DNA from: Bacillus thermozeamaize
GTDB lineage: Bacteria > Bacillota > Bacilli > ZCTH02-B2
Length of the DNA stretch: 64,000 nucleotides
Direction: 5' to 3'
Assembly (NCBI GenBank): GCA_002159075.1
Contig: LZRT01000062.1
Coordinates: forward strand, 38,786 to 102,785
In this document: positions 16,715 through 26,035 of the stretch, in pieces
Numbering within the stretch: the first letter of the stretch is position 1
Layout of the letters: every line of letters starts with the position of its first letter
Notes under the pieces: model-generated
Told to the model about the DNA's origin: nothing
Databases searched by the model: none
What the model saw: only the letters and a program-made list of their open reading frames with translations
Position numbers and translations under genes: made by a program

Positions 16715-17770
16715 ATGGCCATGGAAAAAACGGAAAAAGCCACGCCGAGGCGCAGGCAGGAGGCAAGGGAGAAAGGCCAGGTCGCCCGCAGCGGCGACGT
16801 GGCGCCGGCCATGATCATCCTGGGCGTGTTTGCGCTGCTCGGGATCATGGGAAGTTTTTTGATGGAAGTGGTAACCGGCCTGTTTCACAGGGATTTGACG
16901 GAGTATTTTCACTGGCAGGTTACAGACCGAAGCGTTCAATTGATCCTAACAGAAATGCTCTGGGAGATGGCCAAGATTTTGCTTCCCTTGTTCGGGCTGG
17001 TGCTGTTTCTCGGAGTGGCTGGCAACCTGTTGCAGGTGGGCGTGCTTTTTACAACCCAGCCATTGAAAATGGATGTGAACCGCCTGAATCCCGTCGAAGG
17101 GATGAAACGAATTTTTTCCTTGCGTGCGTTGGTGGAATTTGTCAAGTCGCTGCTGAAATTCATCGTCATCACGGTGGCGGTGGGCTGGGTGATCTGGCTG
17201 GAGCGGGAGGAGTTGATTCTCCTGGCACAGTGGCCGCTCATCGGGACGCTGAAGTATGTCGGCGCCATGGTCGTCAAGACCGGATTGACCGCAGGCGCGC
17301 TGCTATTGGTATTGGCGGTGTTTGATTACTTCTACCAAAGGTATGATTATGAGAAAAAACTCCGGATGTCCAAGCAGGAGGTCAAGGATGAGCTGAAACG
17401 GACAGAAGGAGATCCGCTGATTCGCAGCCGGATCAAGGAACGCCAGCGGGCTTTGGCGATGCGGCGGATGATGCAGGAAGTGCCACACGCCGATGTAGTC
17501 ATCACCAACCCGACCCACTATGCGGTGGCGCTCAAATACGACATGGACAAGATGCCTTCGCCGCAAGTGGTGGCCAAGGGGAAAGGCCATGTGGCCCTGC
17601 GGATCAGGGAGATTGCCCAAGAACACAACGTCGTGATCGTGGAAAATCCCCCCTTGGCCCGGTTGCTGTATTCCAGTACCGAAGTGGGCGATTGGATTCC
17701 TCCCGAGATGTTCCAGGCGGTGGCGGAGGTGCTGGCTTACGTGTATCAAGTGACCGGCAGAACGATTTGA
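16715..17770 (+). CDS. flhB: Flagellar export switch protein FlhB
   Basis: FlhB switches export from rod/hook to filament substrates after self-cleavage. The 351-residue protein starts with the basic family motif (KTEKATPRRRQEAREKGQVA), has four membrane segments, and carries the autocleavage site NPTH near residue 265 within VVITNPTHYAVALKYD. It begins one base after the fliR stop and is probably translationally coupled. Confidence 0.97.
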   Translation: MAMEKTEKATPRRRQEAREKGQVARSGDVAPAMIILGVFALLGIMGSFLMEVVTGLFHRDLTEYFHWQVTDRSVQLILTEMLWEMAKILLPLFGLVLFLGVAGNLLQVGVLFTTQPLKMDVNRLNPVEGMKRIFSLRALVEFVKSLLKFIVITVAVGWVIWLEREELILLAQWPLIGTLKYVGAMVVKTGLTAGALLLVLAVFDYFYQRYDYEKKLRMSKQEVKDELKRTEGDPLIRSRIKERQRALAMRRMMQEVPHADVVITNPTHYAVALKYDMDKMPSPQVVAKGKGHVALRIREIAQEHNVVIVENPPLARLLYSSTEVGDWIPPEMFQAVAEVLAYVYQVTGRTI

Positions 17771-17839
17771 GCTTGCGGGAGTATGTGACGGGGGATAGGG
17801 AATGAGAGGAAGGGACGCAAGAAGGCAGGAGGGAGCGCG

Positions 17840-19873
17840 GTGAAGTTTAAAGATTCGGCCGTTCTGGTGTTTATCGTGTTGATCGTGATCATGCTGGTGA
17901 TTCCGCTTCCCACCCTGCTGCTGGATTTCCTGATTATCATCAACATGACGCTGGCCCTGGCCATCCTGATGGTGGCGATGAACACCCGGGAGGCGCTGCA
18001 GTTTTCGATTTTTCCGACCTTGCTCCTGGTCGCCACGCTGTTCCGGCTGGCGCTCAACGTTTCGACGACACGCGCCATCTTGAGTCAGGGGTATGGCGGG
18101 CGCGTCATTGAAGCGTTCGGACATTTTGTCATCGGGGGTAACCCGGTGGTCGGATTCATCATTTTCCTCATTTTGGTATTGATCCAGTTTATCGTCATTA
18201 CCAAGGGCGCCGAACGCGTGTCGGAGGTGGCGGCTCGCTTCACCCTGGATGCCATGCCGGGAAAACAGATGAGCATTGACGCCGATCTGAATGCCGGCTT
18301 GATCACGGAAGCCGAGGCCAGGCAGCGGCGGAAGCAGATTGAAGCTGAGGCTGATTTTTACGGCGCGATGGACGGCGCCAGCAAGTTTGTCAAAGGGGAC
18401 GCCATTGCCGGGATGATCATCGTGGCGGTGAACATTGTCGGCGGTTTTGTGATCGGGATGCTGATGATGGGTTTGAGCTTTGGCGAATCGCTGCACCGGT
18501 TTACCTTGTTATCGGTTGGTGACGGTCTGGTTGCGCAGATTCCGGCCCTCCTCATCTCGACGGCAACGGGCATTGTGGTGACGCGGGCCAGTTCAGAATC
18601 CAACCTGGGGGAGGAGATCACATCCCAGCTCACTGCCTATCCGCGGTCCCTGTACATTGTGGCAGGCGTGATTGCCCTGCTGGGTCTCTTGACGCCGATC
18701 GGCATCCATAGTACCTGGCCGGTGGCGGCCCTGGTGGCGTTTGCCGCCTGGAGGATGCAGCAGAGCAAAGCGCCCGATGCGCCTTCCACAGAAGAGTCAG
18801 CCGTGGAAGAGGGGGCACAGGAGCTCCGGCGTACCGAAAACGTGTATCAGTTGCTTTACACCGATCCAGTTGAATTTGAATTTGGTTACGGCTTGATACC
18901 GCTGGCCGACAGCAAACAGGGGGGCGACTTGTTGGACCGGGTGGTCATGATCCGCAGGCAATTGGCGGCGGAGATGGGTTTTGTCCTGCCGGTGGTGCGG
19001 ATCCGGGACAATATCCAGCTCCACCCGAATGAATATCAGGTGAAAATCAGGGGCACGCGGGTGGCTTCCGGCGAGGTGATGCTGGATCATTATCTGGTGA
19101 TGGGTCCGGAAGAACAGCTTCAGCAAATTCCTGGCACGGAAACGAAGGATCCGGCTTTTGGCATCCCGGCGCGCTGGGTGCCGCAAGCCCAGCGGGAAGA
19201 GGCAGAGCTGGCAGGACTGACGGTGGTGGATCCGCCTTCTGTGATTGCGACCCATCTGACAGAGGTATTCAAGAAACATGCGCACGAACTGCTGAGCCGC
19301 CAGGAGACGCAGGCGTTGATCGATCACCTGAAGGAACAACAACCGGCTTTGGTCGAGGAATTGGTTCCCAAGCACCTGAGTGTGGGTGGTGTGCAAAAAG
19401 TTCTGGCCAACCTGCTGCGGGAGAAGGTGTCCATTCGCAACCTGGCCTTGATCTTTGAGGCCTTGGCCGACCACGCCAGCTACACGCAGGATCCGGATTT
19501 GCTGACGGAATTTGTCCGTCAGGCCCTCTCCCGCCAGATCACGCAACAGTACTGCCCGGATGATGGCATTCTCCGCGTCCTCACTTTTTCGCCTACTCTG
19601 GAAAAGAGGCTGGCTGACAGTATCCACCGCAAAGAATCCGGCACGCAATTGGTGCTGGATCCAGCCACCTCGCAGCAATTGTTGCAGCGCCTTTCGGAGC
19701 AGATTGCGCGGTTGGCGCAAGGGGGATGGCAGCCGCTGCTTCTGACTTCGCCTGCCTTGCGTCCATATGTGCGGCGTTACCTGGAGAAGTGGTTGCCGGA
19801 TGTGCCTGTCCTGTCCTATAACGAACTGGAGCCGGATGTGCAAGTCCAAAGTGTGGGAGTGGTTCAACTGTGA
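17840..19873 (+). CDS. flhA: Flagellar export gate protein FlhA
   Basis: Largest export-gate protein. The 677-residue product has an N-terminal region of about eight membrane segments with the FHIPEP-family segment (FTLDAMPGKQMSIDADLNAG, then AMDGASKFVKGDAIAG) and a large cytosolic domain from about 330 onward that docks chaperone-substrate complexes. The start is GTG 17840 behind GGCAGGAGGGAG. The stop overlaps flhF by four bases. Confidence 0.97.
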   Translation: MKFKDSAVLVFIVLIVIMLVIPLPTLLLDFLIIINMTLALAILMVAMNTREALQFSIFPTLLLVATLFRLALNVSTTRAILSQGYGGRVIEAFGHFVIGGNPVVGFIIFLILVLIQFIVITKGAERVSEVAARFTLDAMPGKQMSIDADLNAGLITEAEARQRRKQIEAEADFYGAMDGASKFVKGDAIAGMIIVAVNIVGGFVIGMLMMGLSFGESLHRFTLLSVGDGLVAQIPALLISTATGIVVTRASSESNLGEEITSQLTAYPRSLYIVAGVIALLGLLTPIGIHSTWPVAALVAFAAWRMQQSKAPDAPSTEESAVEEGAQELRRTENVYQLLYTDPVEFEFGYGLIPLADSKQGGDLLDRVVMIRRQLAAEMGFVLPVVRIRDNIQLHPNEYQVKIRGTRVASGEVMLDHYLVMGPEEQLQQIPGTETKDPAFGIPARWVPQAQREEAELAGLTVVDPPSVIATHLTEVFKKHAHELLSRQETQALIDHLKEQQPALVEELVPKHLSVGGVQKVLANLLREKVSIRNLALIFEALADHASYTQDPDLLTEFVRQALSRQITQQYCPDDGILRVLTFSPTLEKRLADSIHRKESGTQLVLDPATSQQLLQRLSEQIARLAQGGWQPLLLTSPALRPYVRRYLEKWLPDVPVLSYNELEPDVQVQSVGVVQL

Positions 19874-20982
19874 TCGTCAAAAAATATGTGGCCGATTCGG
19901 TCGCGGAAGCGATGAAACAGATTCGCAGCGAGCTGGGGCGCGATGCGGTGATTCTGGATTCCAAGCCGGTCAAGGTGGGCGGCTGGATGGGCCTGTTTGC
20001 CAAAAAGAAGGTGGAAGTCATGGCGGCCGTGGATTCACCGGCACCCTCCCAATCATCCCAGGAGCGGATGATGCCGTCTGCTTCCGCCGGCCAACAGCCG
20101 TCTGCCGAGCCTGCCCTTCACCGGCAGGTGCTGGCAGAGCTGCGGGAGATGAAGCAGGCTTTTGCGCAGTACGCGCTGCACCATCAGCCGCATTGGCCCG
20201 CCGCCCACCGGAAATTGGCCGATTTCCTGATGAGCCAGGACATTCATCCCACACTGGTCTACGATTGGCTGGAACAGGTTCAGTCCCACGTCGCCGGAGA
20301 CGCCCCATGGGCAGCCGTCCGTCAGTGCGGGGCGGAGACGATCACAAAGTGGCTGAGCGGACACATCGGGCCACCCATCCAGGACGAGACACGAATTGTC
20401 CACTTTGTCGGGCCGACAGGCGTCGGGAAAACCACCACCATTGCCAAAATTGCCGCCGATTACGTTTTAAACCGCAGGGTTGCCGTCGGCTTGATCACCA
20501 TCGACACGTACCGGATAGCGGCCGTCGAGCAATTGCGGACGTATGCCAATATCCTGGACATTCCCATTGAGGTGGTTTTTTCCCCGCAGGAATTCAGGCA
20601 GGCGATCCGGCGCCTGGAAAGATGTTCCCTCATCCTCATGGATACGGCGGGCCGCAATTACCTCAATCCCATGCACCTGTCGGAGCTGAAACCTTACCTG
20701 CAACACGGCATGCCCAGTGAAACGTATGTCGTCCTGAGCGCTGTCGCCAAAAGCGACGATTTGCTGGCGCTGGCAAAACAGTTTGCCTCGCTGCCGAACC
20801 GGAAACTCATTCTCACCAAACTGGATGAGACGTGCAAGTTCGGAAATCTGTTCAACCTGCTGCACCAATGTTCGATGCCGCTGGCCTATTTGACCAATGG
20901 GCAGTCGGTCCCCGACGACCTGGCGGTGGCAGAGGCGGAGGCGCTGACCAAGTGGTTGTTGGGGGGATTAGAGGATGACTGA
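19870..20982 (+). CDS. flhF: Flagellar biosynthesis GTPase FlhF
   Basis: SRP-type GTPase that sets flagellar placement. The 370-residue protein has a variable N-terminal B domain, then an NG domain from about 165: G1 GPTGVGKTTT near 180-189, DTYRIAAVEQLR, G3 DTAGRN, and G4 TKLDE. The start is GTG 19870, overlapping the flhA stop. The partner flhG overlaps its end by 8 bases, matching their joint function. Confidence 0.96.
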   Translation: MIVKKYVADSVAEAMKQIRSELGRDAVILDSKPVKVGGWMGLFAKKKVEVMAAVDSPAPSQSSQERMMPSASAGQQPSAEPALHRQVLAELREMKQAFAQYALHHQPHWPAAHRKLADFLMSQDIHPTLVYDWLEQVQSHVAGDAPWAAVRQCGAETITKWLSGHIGPPIQDETRIVHFVGPTGVGKTTTIAKIAADYVLNRRVAVGLITIDTYRIAAVEQLRTYANILDIPIEVVFSPQEFRQAIRRLERCSLILMDTAGRNYLNPMHLSELKPYLQHGMPSETYVVLSAVAKSDDLLALAKQFASLPNRKLILTKLDETCKFGNLFNLLHQCSMPLAYLTNGQSVPDDLAVAEAEALTKWLLGGLEDD

Positions 20983-22009
20983 TCAGGCGGAGCGGCTGCG
21001 GGAGTTGGTTCGGCAGCTGAAGCAGGGCGAGCAGCAGGCATCCTCAGATGCGCGTTTTCAAGGCAGACGGGAAGGCAGTCCGGAAGACGGCCATGCTGCG
21101 GTTGCCCGCAGTGGCCCCGAAGCGGCGGCCAAACCAGAGGCTGGCGCCCGGCAAGAGACGAGGGTGGTTGCCATCACAAGCGGCAAGGGGGGAGTCGGAA
21201 AAACCAATTTTATCCTGAACTTTGCGCTGGCGTTGCAGCATTTCGGCCGTCGAGTGGTGATCTGGGATGCGGATTTTGGCTTTGCCAATCTGCACGTTCT
21301 GATGGGAAAAACGCCCCAAGTCACCCTGCTTTCGCTTCTCCAGGGCGAGGGGGACATCTGGCAAGCCATCTCTCCGGGCATAGGGGGACTGCAATATATT
21401 TCGGGCGGTCATGGGATGAAAGAGATGTTTCGCCTGACCGGAGCAAAGCTGGAGCGTTTCATGGCCCAGTTCATGCAATTGCGGGGTTTTGCCGACTACC
21501 TGTTGATCGACCTTGGGGCCGGTCTGAGTACGCATAGCCTGAACCTATTGCTTGCGGCCGACGAGATCATCCTGATCGCCACCCCGGAACCGACCTCTTT
21601 GACGGATGCCTATGCGGTGTTGAAAATGCTGAACCTGGAGGAAAAAGCATTGCGCGTCCATTTGCTGATCAACCGCGCCAAAAGCGAGAGAGAGGGGGCG
21701 TTGGCGCACAAAAAGATGGAAGCCGTCGCCGAACGATTTCTGTCTCTTTCCCTGCATCGCTTCGGTATCTTGCCGGATGATCCGCATGTGGTCAAGGCGG
21801 TCTATCAGCAGACCCCTTACCTGATCGCGTACCCGAACAGTCCCATCTCCCGCAGGACCGTGGCTTTGGCGGAGCGCTTCATCCAGTTCAATCCATTTGC
21901 CGCTGATTCGGGACAGCCTGCCGATGCTGCCAGATCAAGGCCCAGCTTTTGGAGCCGTTTTCGCCAATTGTTCCATTCCGCACCGTCGATACCACAGGGA
22001 AAGAGGTGA
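20975..22009 (+). CDS. flhG: Flagellar number regulator FlhG (YlxH), MinD-like ATPase
   Basis: MinD-type ATPase that activates FlhF GTPase and controls flagellar number and pattern. The 344-residue protein begins with the FlhF-activating motif DQAERLR (residues 3-9), followed by a linker and a deviant Walker A SGKGGVGKT near 68-76. The C terminus has a short basic/aromatic tail. cheA starts right after the stop; in B. subtilis cheB lies between these two genes and it is absent here. Confidence 0.95.
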   Translation: MTDQAERLRELVRQLKQGEQQASSDARFQGRREGSPEDGHAAVARSGPEAAAKPEAGARQETRVVAITSGKGGVGKTNFILNFALALQHFGRRVVIWDADFGFANLHVLMGKTPQVTLLSLLQGEGDIWQAISPGIGGLQYISGGHGMKEMFRLTGAKLERFMAQFMQLRGFADYLLIDLGAGLSTHSLNLLLAADEIILIATPEPTSLTDAYAVLKMLNLEEKALRVHLLINRAKSEREGALAHKKMEAVAERFLSLSLHRFGILPDDPHVVKAVYQQTPYLIAYPNSPISRRTVALAERFIQFNPFAADSGQPADAARSRPSFWSRFRQLFHSAPSIPQGKR

Positions 22010-22014
22010 GTGTT

Positions 22015-24021
22015 GTGGATCAGTATATGGAAATGTTTCTCAACGAATCGTATGAGCACTTGGATACCCTGAACCAACTGTTGCTCCAGCTGGAACAGCA
22101 TCCGGAAGAGGTGGAAGTGGTTCACGAAATGTTCCGTGCCGCTCACACCTTGAAAGGGATGGCGGCAACCATGGGATTTGATCGCTTGGCGGAGTTGACC
22201 CACCAAATGGAAAACGTCATGGATCAGCTCCGCAATCATCAATTGGCCGTCACGACGCCGATTTTGGACACCCTGTTTGCGTGCGCCACGGCGCTTGAGA
22301 CGATGTTGCAGTCGATTGAATCAGGGGCGGGGGATCAGCTGGACACGGCTGATTTGGTGGCCCAGCTGAAAGCCATTGTCTCAGGCGAGACGCCGCCTTC
22401 CGGGCAAGCAGAAAAGACCGGGAATGCCCTTGTCGTGCCGGAACCGGAAGCGGCTGCAATCGCCGTCATCAGGGAGGCCCTGGAGCAGGGATTGTTCGCT
22501 TACGAGGTTTTGGTCCGCCTGAACGAGCAAACCGCGTTGAAATCGGTGCGCGCCTACATGGTATTCCGGAATCTGGAGGAAATGGGGACCATTGTGGGCA
22601 GTTACCCTTCAGCTGATGAGATTGAAAAGGAAAAGTTTGACGATTGGTTCGCCATCTGGCTCATCACCAAGCAGAGCGAAGAGGAGATCAGGGAAGAGAT
22701 CCTGGAAATCCTGGATGTGACCGACGTCCAGGTGAAGCCTTATCACCCCATGGATGAACAAACGGAATCCCGCACACAAGTGGCCGCGGCGAACGCCGCG
22801 GAAACGGCAGCCAGTGCCGCGCGTCAAGAGACTGGCCCTGCTGCGCCTGCGGCTGCGAGAGGAAAATCACAAACCAGGAATCAGACGCTGCGGGTGGATC
22901 TGGGCCGGATTGACCGGTTGATGAACCTGATCAGCGAAGTGGTCATCGACCGGAGCCGACTTTCACTGATCTCTTCCCGGCTGAATGATCCGGAACTCGG
23001 CGAAACGGTGGATCATTTGCACCGTCTGGTCGGCGAATTGCAGGATGTGGTCTTGAAGCTGCGGATGGTGCCGATTGAAAACATGTTCAACCGTTTCCCG
23101 CGGATGATCCGGGATTTGACCCGGGAGTTGAACAAGCAGGTGGAGCTGGAGATGCGTGGCTGGGAGACGGAGCTGGACCGGACGATTATGGATGAAATTT
23201 CCGATCTGATGGTCCATTTGATTCGAAATTCTTTAGACCACGGGATTGAGCCGCCGGAGGTTCGCAGGCAACTGGGCAAACCGGAGACAGGAAAGCTGCT
23301 GATCGCCGCCTACCAGCGGGGCAACTCGGTGGTAATTGAAGTGGCCGATGATGGCAGGGGAATACAACGCGAAGCAGTGTTGAACAAGGCGATCGAAAAG
23401 GGCTTGATCACACCGGAGGAAGGGAAGAGCCTCACCGATTTTCAGGTCTACCAATTTCTCTTCATGGCGGGATTCAGCACGGCCAAGCAAGTGTCGGACA
23501 TCTCCGGGCGGGGTGTCGGGCTGGACGCGGTGAAGACAAAAATTGAATCATTGGGCGGCAGCGTGTACGTCCACTCCACGCCGGGACAAGGAACCACGTT
23601 CAGCCTTGAACTGCCCCTGACGATGTCGATCATTCAAGCGCTGCTGGTCAAGGTTCGGGATGAGACCTACGCGTTGCCCTTGTCCAACGTGATCGAGATT
23701 GCCAAGATACCGGCGGCCAAGGTCAAGCAGGTCCATCATGTGGAAATGGTCCCATTTCGCGGGGACTGGATCCCGTTGTTCCGGCTTCATCATTTCCTGG
23801 AATTGGAAGTTCCTCCCCATGAGGAGGTCATCTATATCGTCATTCAACAGAGCAAGTCGTATCTTGCTTTGCAAGTGGATGAAACCCTGGGCGAGGAGGA
23901 GATTGTGGTCAAGTCGCTGGGAAATTATCTGGGCGCCAGGTTTGGGTTTGCAGGCGCCACCATCATGGGAGACGGCAATGTGGCCCTGATTCTGGACGGG
24001 GCGCAGTTTGTGCAGGCGTAG
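22015..24021 (+). CDS. cheA: Chemotaxis histidine kinase CheA
   Basis: Central kinase of the chemotaxis pathway. The 668-residue protein has an Hpt domain with phospho-His44 (AAHTLKGMAATMG), a P2 CheY-docking domain around 140-245, a dimerisation domain near 285-350, an HATPase domain (N box HLIRNSLDHGIE near 400; DDGRGI near 444; GRGVGLD near 498) and a CheW-like P5 domain. I chose GTG 22015 from alignment to B. subtilis CheA and the GAGGTGAG at 22003-22010; GTG 22006 is in frame too. Confidence 0.96.
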   Translation: MDQYMEMFLNESYEHLDTLNQLLLQLEQHPEEVEVVHEMFRAAHTLKGMAATMGFDRLAELTHQMENVMDQLRNHQLAVTTPILDTLFACATALETMLQSIESGAGDQLDTADLVAQLKAIVSGETPPSGQAEKTGNALVVPEPEAAAIAVIREALEQGLFAYEVLVRLNEQTALKSVRAYMVFRNLEEMGTIVGSYPSADEIEKEKFDDWFAIWLITKQSEEEIREEILEILDVTDVQVKPYHPMDEQTESRTQVAAANAAETAASAARQETGPAAPAAARGKSQTRNQTLRVDLGRIDRLMNLISEVVIDRSRLSLISSRLNDPELGETVDHLHRLVGELQDVVLKLRMVPIENMFNRFPRMIRDLTRELNKQVELEMRGWETELDRTIMDEISDLMVHLIRNSLDHGIEPPEVRRQLGKPETGKLLIAAYQRGNSVVIEVADDGRGIQREAVLNKAIEKGLITPEEGKSLTDFQVYQFLFMAGFSTAKQVSDISGRGVGLDAVKTKIESLGGSVYVHSTPGQGTTFSLELPLTMSIIQALLVKVRDETYALPLSNVIEIAKIPAAKVKQVHHVEMVPFRGDWIPLFRLHHFLELEVPPHEEVIYIVIQQSKSYLALQVDETLGEEEIVVKSLGNYLGARFGFAGATIMGDGNVALILDGAQFVQA

Positions 24022-24121
24022 GGCAGTTTGAGCACACGCAAGGACAAAGATCAGCGCGATTTGATGGTTTTCAGGAGAAAGCTCGATTCCGGAAAGTGTT
24101 TGATGTGAGGAGGGTATGACG

Positions 24122-24619
24122 ATGCCAGCGGAGGATAAGGTCACTCAGGAACAACAATATGTACTCTTTGAACTGGCTGGCCAGGAATACGGCGTCAATG
24201 TGCATCAGGTCTTGTCGATTGAGCGGATCCCAGAAATCACCCGGGTTCCCCGCACGCCTAAATTTGTCATGGGGGTCATGAACCTGCGGGGCGAGGTGCT
24301 GCCGGTGATCGATTTGCGCAAGCGGTTCGCGCTCGAGTCGTTTGAAGGAAAAGAGGCACAGCGGGAGCAGCAGCGGATTATCGTGGTCAAGTTGGAGGAG
24401 ATCACGGTCGGCATGGTGGTGGATATGGTCCGGGATGTGCTCAGCATCTCTGCCGAGCAAATTGAACCGCCTCCTTCTCTTGTCGGGGGCATCCAGGCAG
24501 ATTATCTGGATGGCATGGCCAAGGTCGGGGAACGCGTGATGGTGCTGTTGAACCTGGAGAAAACCCTGAATCAGAAGGAGTTGACGGAACTGGAAGATTT
24601 CAGGGGGTCTATTGGATGA
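24122..24619 (+). CDS. cheW: Chemotaxis coupling protein CheW
   Basis: Scaffold that couples CheA to receptors. The 165-residue protein shows the CheW fold signatures (FELAGQEYGVNVHQVLSIER; MGVMNLRGEVLPVIDLRKRF). ATG 24122 has good spacing from GGAGGG at 24109-24114; the ATG at 24116 is too close. A 100-base gap after cheA has no clear structure. The stop overlaps the cheC start. Confidence 0.96.
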   Translation: MPAEDKVTQEQQYVLFELAGQEYGVNVHQVLSIERIPEITRVPRTPKFVMGVMNLRGEVLPVIDLRKRFALESFEGKEAQREQQRIIVVKLEEITVGMVVDMVRDVLSISAEQIEPPPSLVGGIQADYLDGMAKVGERVMVLLNLEKTLNQKELTELEDFRGSIG

Positions 24620-25221
24620 ATCCCCCCGAGAGACAAGATTTCCGCTTGGATGTGCTGAGAGAGCTGGGAAATATCGGTTCCGGCCGGGCAGCCACTGCGC
24701 TTTCCCAGTTGCTCAACCGCCGGATCCAGATGAAGGTTCCGCAAGTGCAGGTGATGACGTTTTCGGAACTGCTGGATGCGCGCGGTGGAGCTGACATGCC
24801 GGTGGCCACTGTCGTCATTGATATACAAGGAGATGTGGAAGGCAGAATGTTTTTCATGCAGGACATCCGTTCCGTGGAGCGGGTGATTGAAGTGGTGCTC
24901 GGGGAGCGTGACGGAATCGAGAAGCTGTCAGAAATGGCTTACTCCCTGCTCTTTGAGATGGGGAACATTCTGGTCTCATCTTATTTTTCCGCCCTGTCAG
25001 ATTTGACAGGTTTGCGCATGTCGGTTACGGTTCCTCGCGTGTCGATTGACATGCTCGGAGCCATTTTGGGTGAAGGGCTGGCGGAGATGGAACAACTGGA
25101 AAACAAAGCGATTGTGATTGACGCAGAAATCATTGAAGGGCAGGGTCGGTTCGAAGGGGCATTCTGTTTCATACCGATACCGTCATCAATGGATGTGCTG
25201 TTTGGTGCACTGGGAGTGTAG
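24616..25221 (+). CDS. cheC: CheY-P phosphatase CheC
   Basis: Removes phosphate from CheY and binds CheD. The 201-residue protein has two CheC active-site helices with the E-x2-N pattern: LRELGNIGSGRAATAL near residue 14 and LLFEMGNILVSSYFSAL near 112. Both sites look intact. ATG 24616 overlaps the cheW stop as ATGA. cheD follows two bases after the stop, consistent with the CheC-CheD complex. Confidence 0.95.
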   Translation: MNPPERQDFRLDVLRELGNIGSGRAATALSQLLNRRIQMKVPQVQVMTFSELLDARGGADMPVATVVIDIQGDVEGRMFFMQDIRSVERVIEVVLGERDGIEKLSEMAYSLLFEMGNILVSSYFSALSDLTGLRMSVTVPRVSIDMLGAILGEGLAEMEQLENKAIVIDAEIIEGQGRFEGAFCFIPIPSSMDVLFGALGV

Positions 25222-25223
25222 GC

Positions 25224-25712
25224 ATGGAGGAAGTACGATTAATACGGATGGCGGATATGGCTGTCGGGGATAACAGCTGTATCCTTCGCACGATCGGTCT
25301 GGGTTCTTGTGTCGGGGTGGTTCTCTTCAACGAGCAATTGAAGGCCGCCGGGATGGCCCATATCATGCTGCCAAGCACGGAGCTGCCGGTATCGCCGGAG
25401 ATGAAGGCCAAGTACGCGACCACGGCCATTCCAGAGCTCATCAACATGCTGGAGCAAAAAGGAGTCCCCCTCTTGCGCCTCCGCGCCAAGTTAATCGGCG
25501 GCGCCCAAATGTTCCGGACACTTGGCGAGCGTCCGGATGCGCTCAATATTGGCCAGCGGAACGTGGAAACCTGCCGGGAATTGCTGAAACAATACCGGAT
25601 TCCAATCGTCGCTGAGGACGTGGGAGGCAACTATGGACGGACGGTCGAGCATTATTGCGAGACAGGCAGGACGTTTGTCAAAACGGTATTTAAGGGTGAA
25701 AGCTGGATATGA
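25224..25712 (+). CDS. cheD: Chemoreceptor deamidase CheD
   Basis: Glutamine deamidase of chemoreceptors and stimulator of CheC. The 162-residue protein shows the catalytic Cys in TIGLGSCVGVVLF and the downstream His in GMAHIMLP, plus the conserved LRAKLIGGAQMF. ATG 25224 follows the cheC stop closely. With cheB missing from this operon, CheD and CheC are the visible adaptation components here. Confidence 0.95.
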   Translation: MEEVRLIRMADMAVGDNSCILRTIGLGSCVGVVLFNEQLKAAGMAHIMLPSTELPVSPEMKAKYATTAIPELINMLEQKGVPLLRLRAKLIGGAQMFRTLGERPDALNIGQRNVETCRELLKQYRIPIVAEDVGGNYGRTVEHYCETGRTFVKTVFKGESWI

Positions 25713-26017
25713 GCCAGGGGCGCACTACAAAATCGATCTTGGTGACAGCAGTCTTCGTCAGTGTGATGGTTTTTGTCTTGAATCTCCTGGTCAATCCATG
25801 GTGGATCGCGCTATGGCGATGTGTTCAGGCGGCCATTCTTTTTACCCTGATCTTTTTTGCCGTGGATAAATGGCTTCTTCCCTGGATGAAATCAAAAGGT
25901 CTGTTGCCGGCAGGCGGAAAAGTGCAGGAGGAAGAAGGGCGGGAGACGCGCGCCGGGCAATTTGTGGATGTGCTTGCCGGCGAAGACCGACAGGAGGAAC
26001 AGGACTCAAAGCCATAG
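25709..26017 (+). CDS. Uncharacterised small membrane protein between cheD and sigD
   Basis: I do not recognise this 102-residue protein. It has two closely spaced hydrophobic segments (about residues 10-30 and 33-55) and an acidic, charged C-terminal tail of about 40 residues. ATG 25709 overlaps the cheD stop as ATGA, and sigD follows within 20 bases, so it is co-transcribed and probably co-translated with chemotaxis genes. B. subtilis has nothing in this slot. A role in motility or in SigD control is only a guess from position. Confidence 0.75.
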   Translation: MSQGRTTKSILVTAVFVSVMVFVLNLLVNPWWIALWRCVQAAILFTLIFFAVDKWLLPWMKSKGLLPAGGKVQEEEGRETRAGQFVDVLAGEDRQEEQDSKP

Positions 26018-26035
26018 GCTGACGGGGTGAGGGCT

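Noticed and set aside
21949..22014. Longer cheA starting inside flhG
   Set aside because: The added residues are not conserved in CheA and overlap flhG; GTG 22015 has a proper ribosome binding site.
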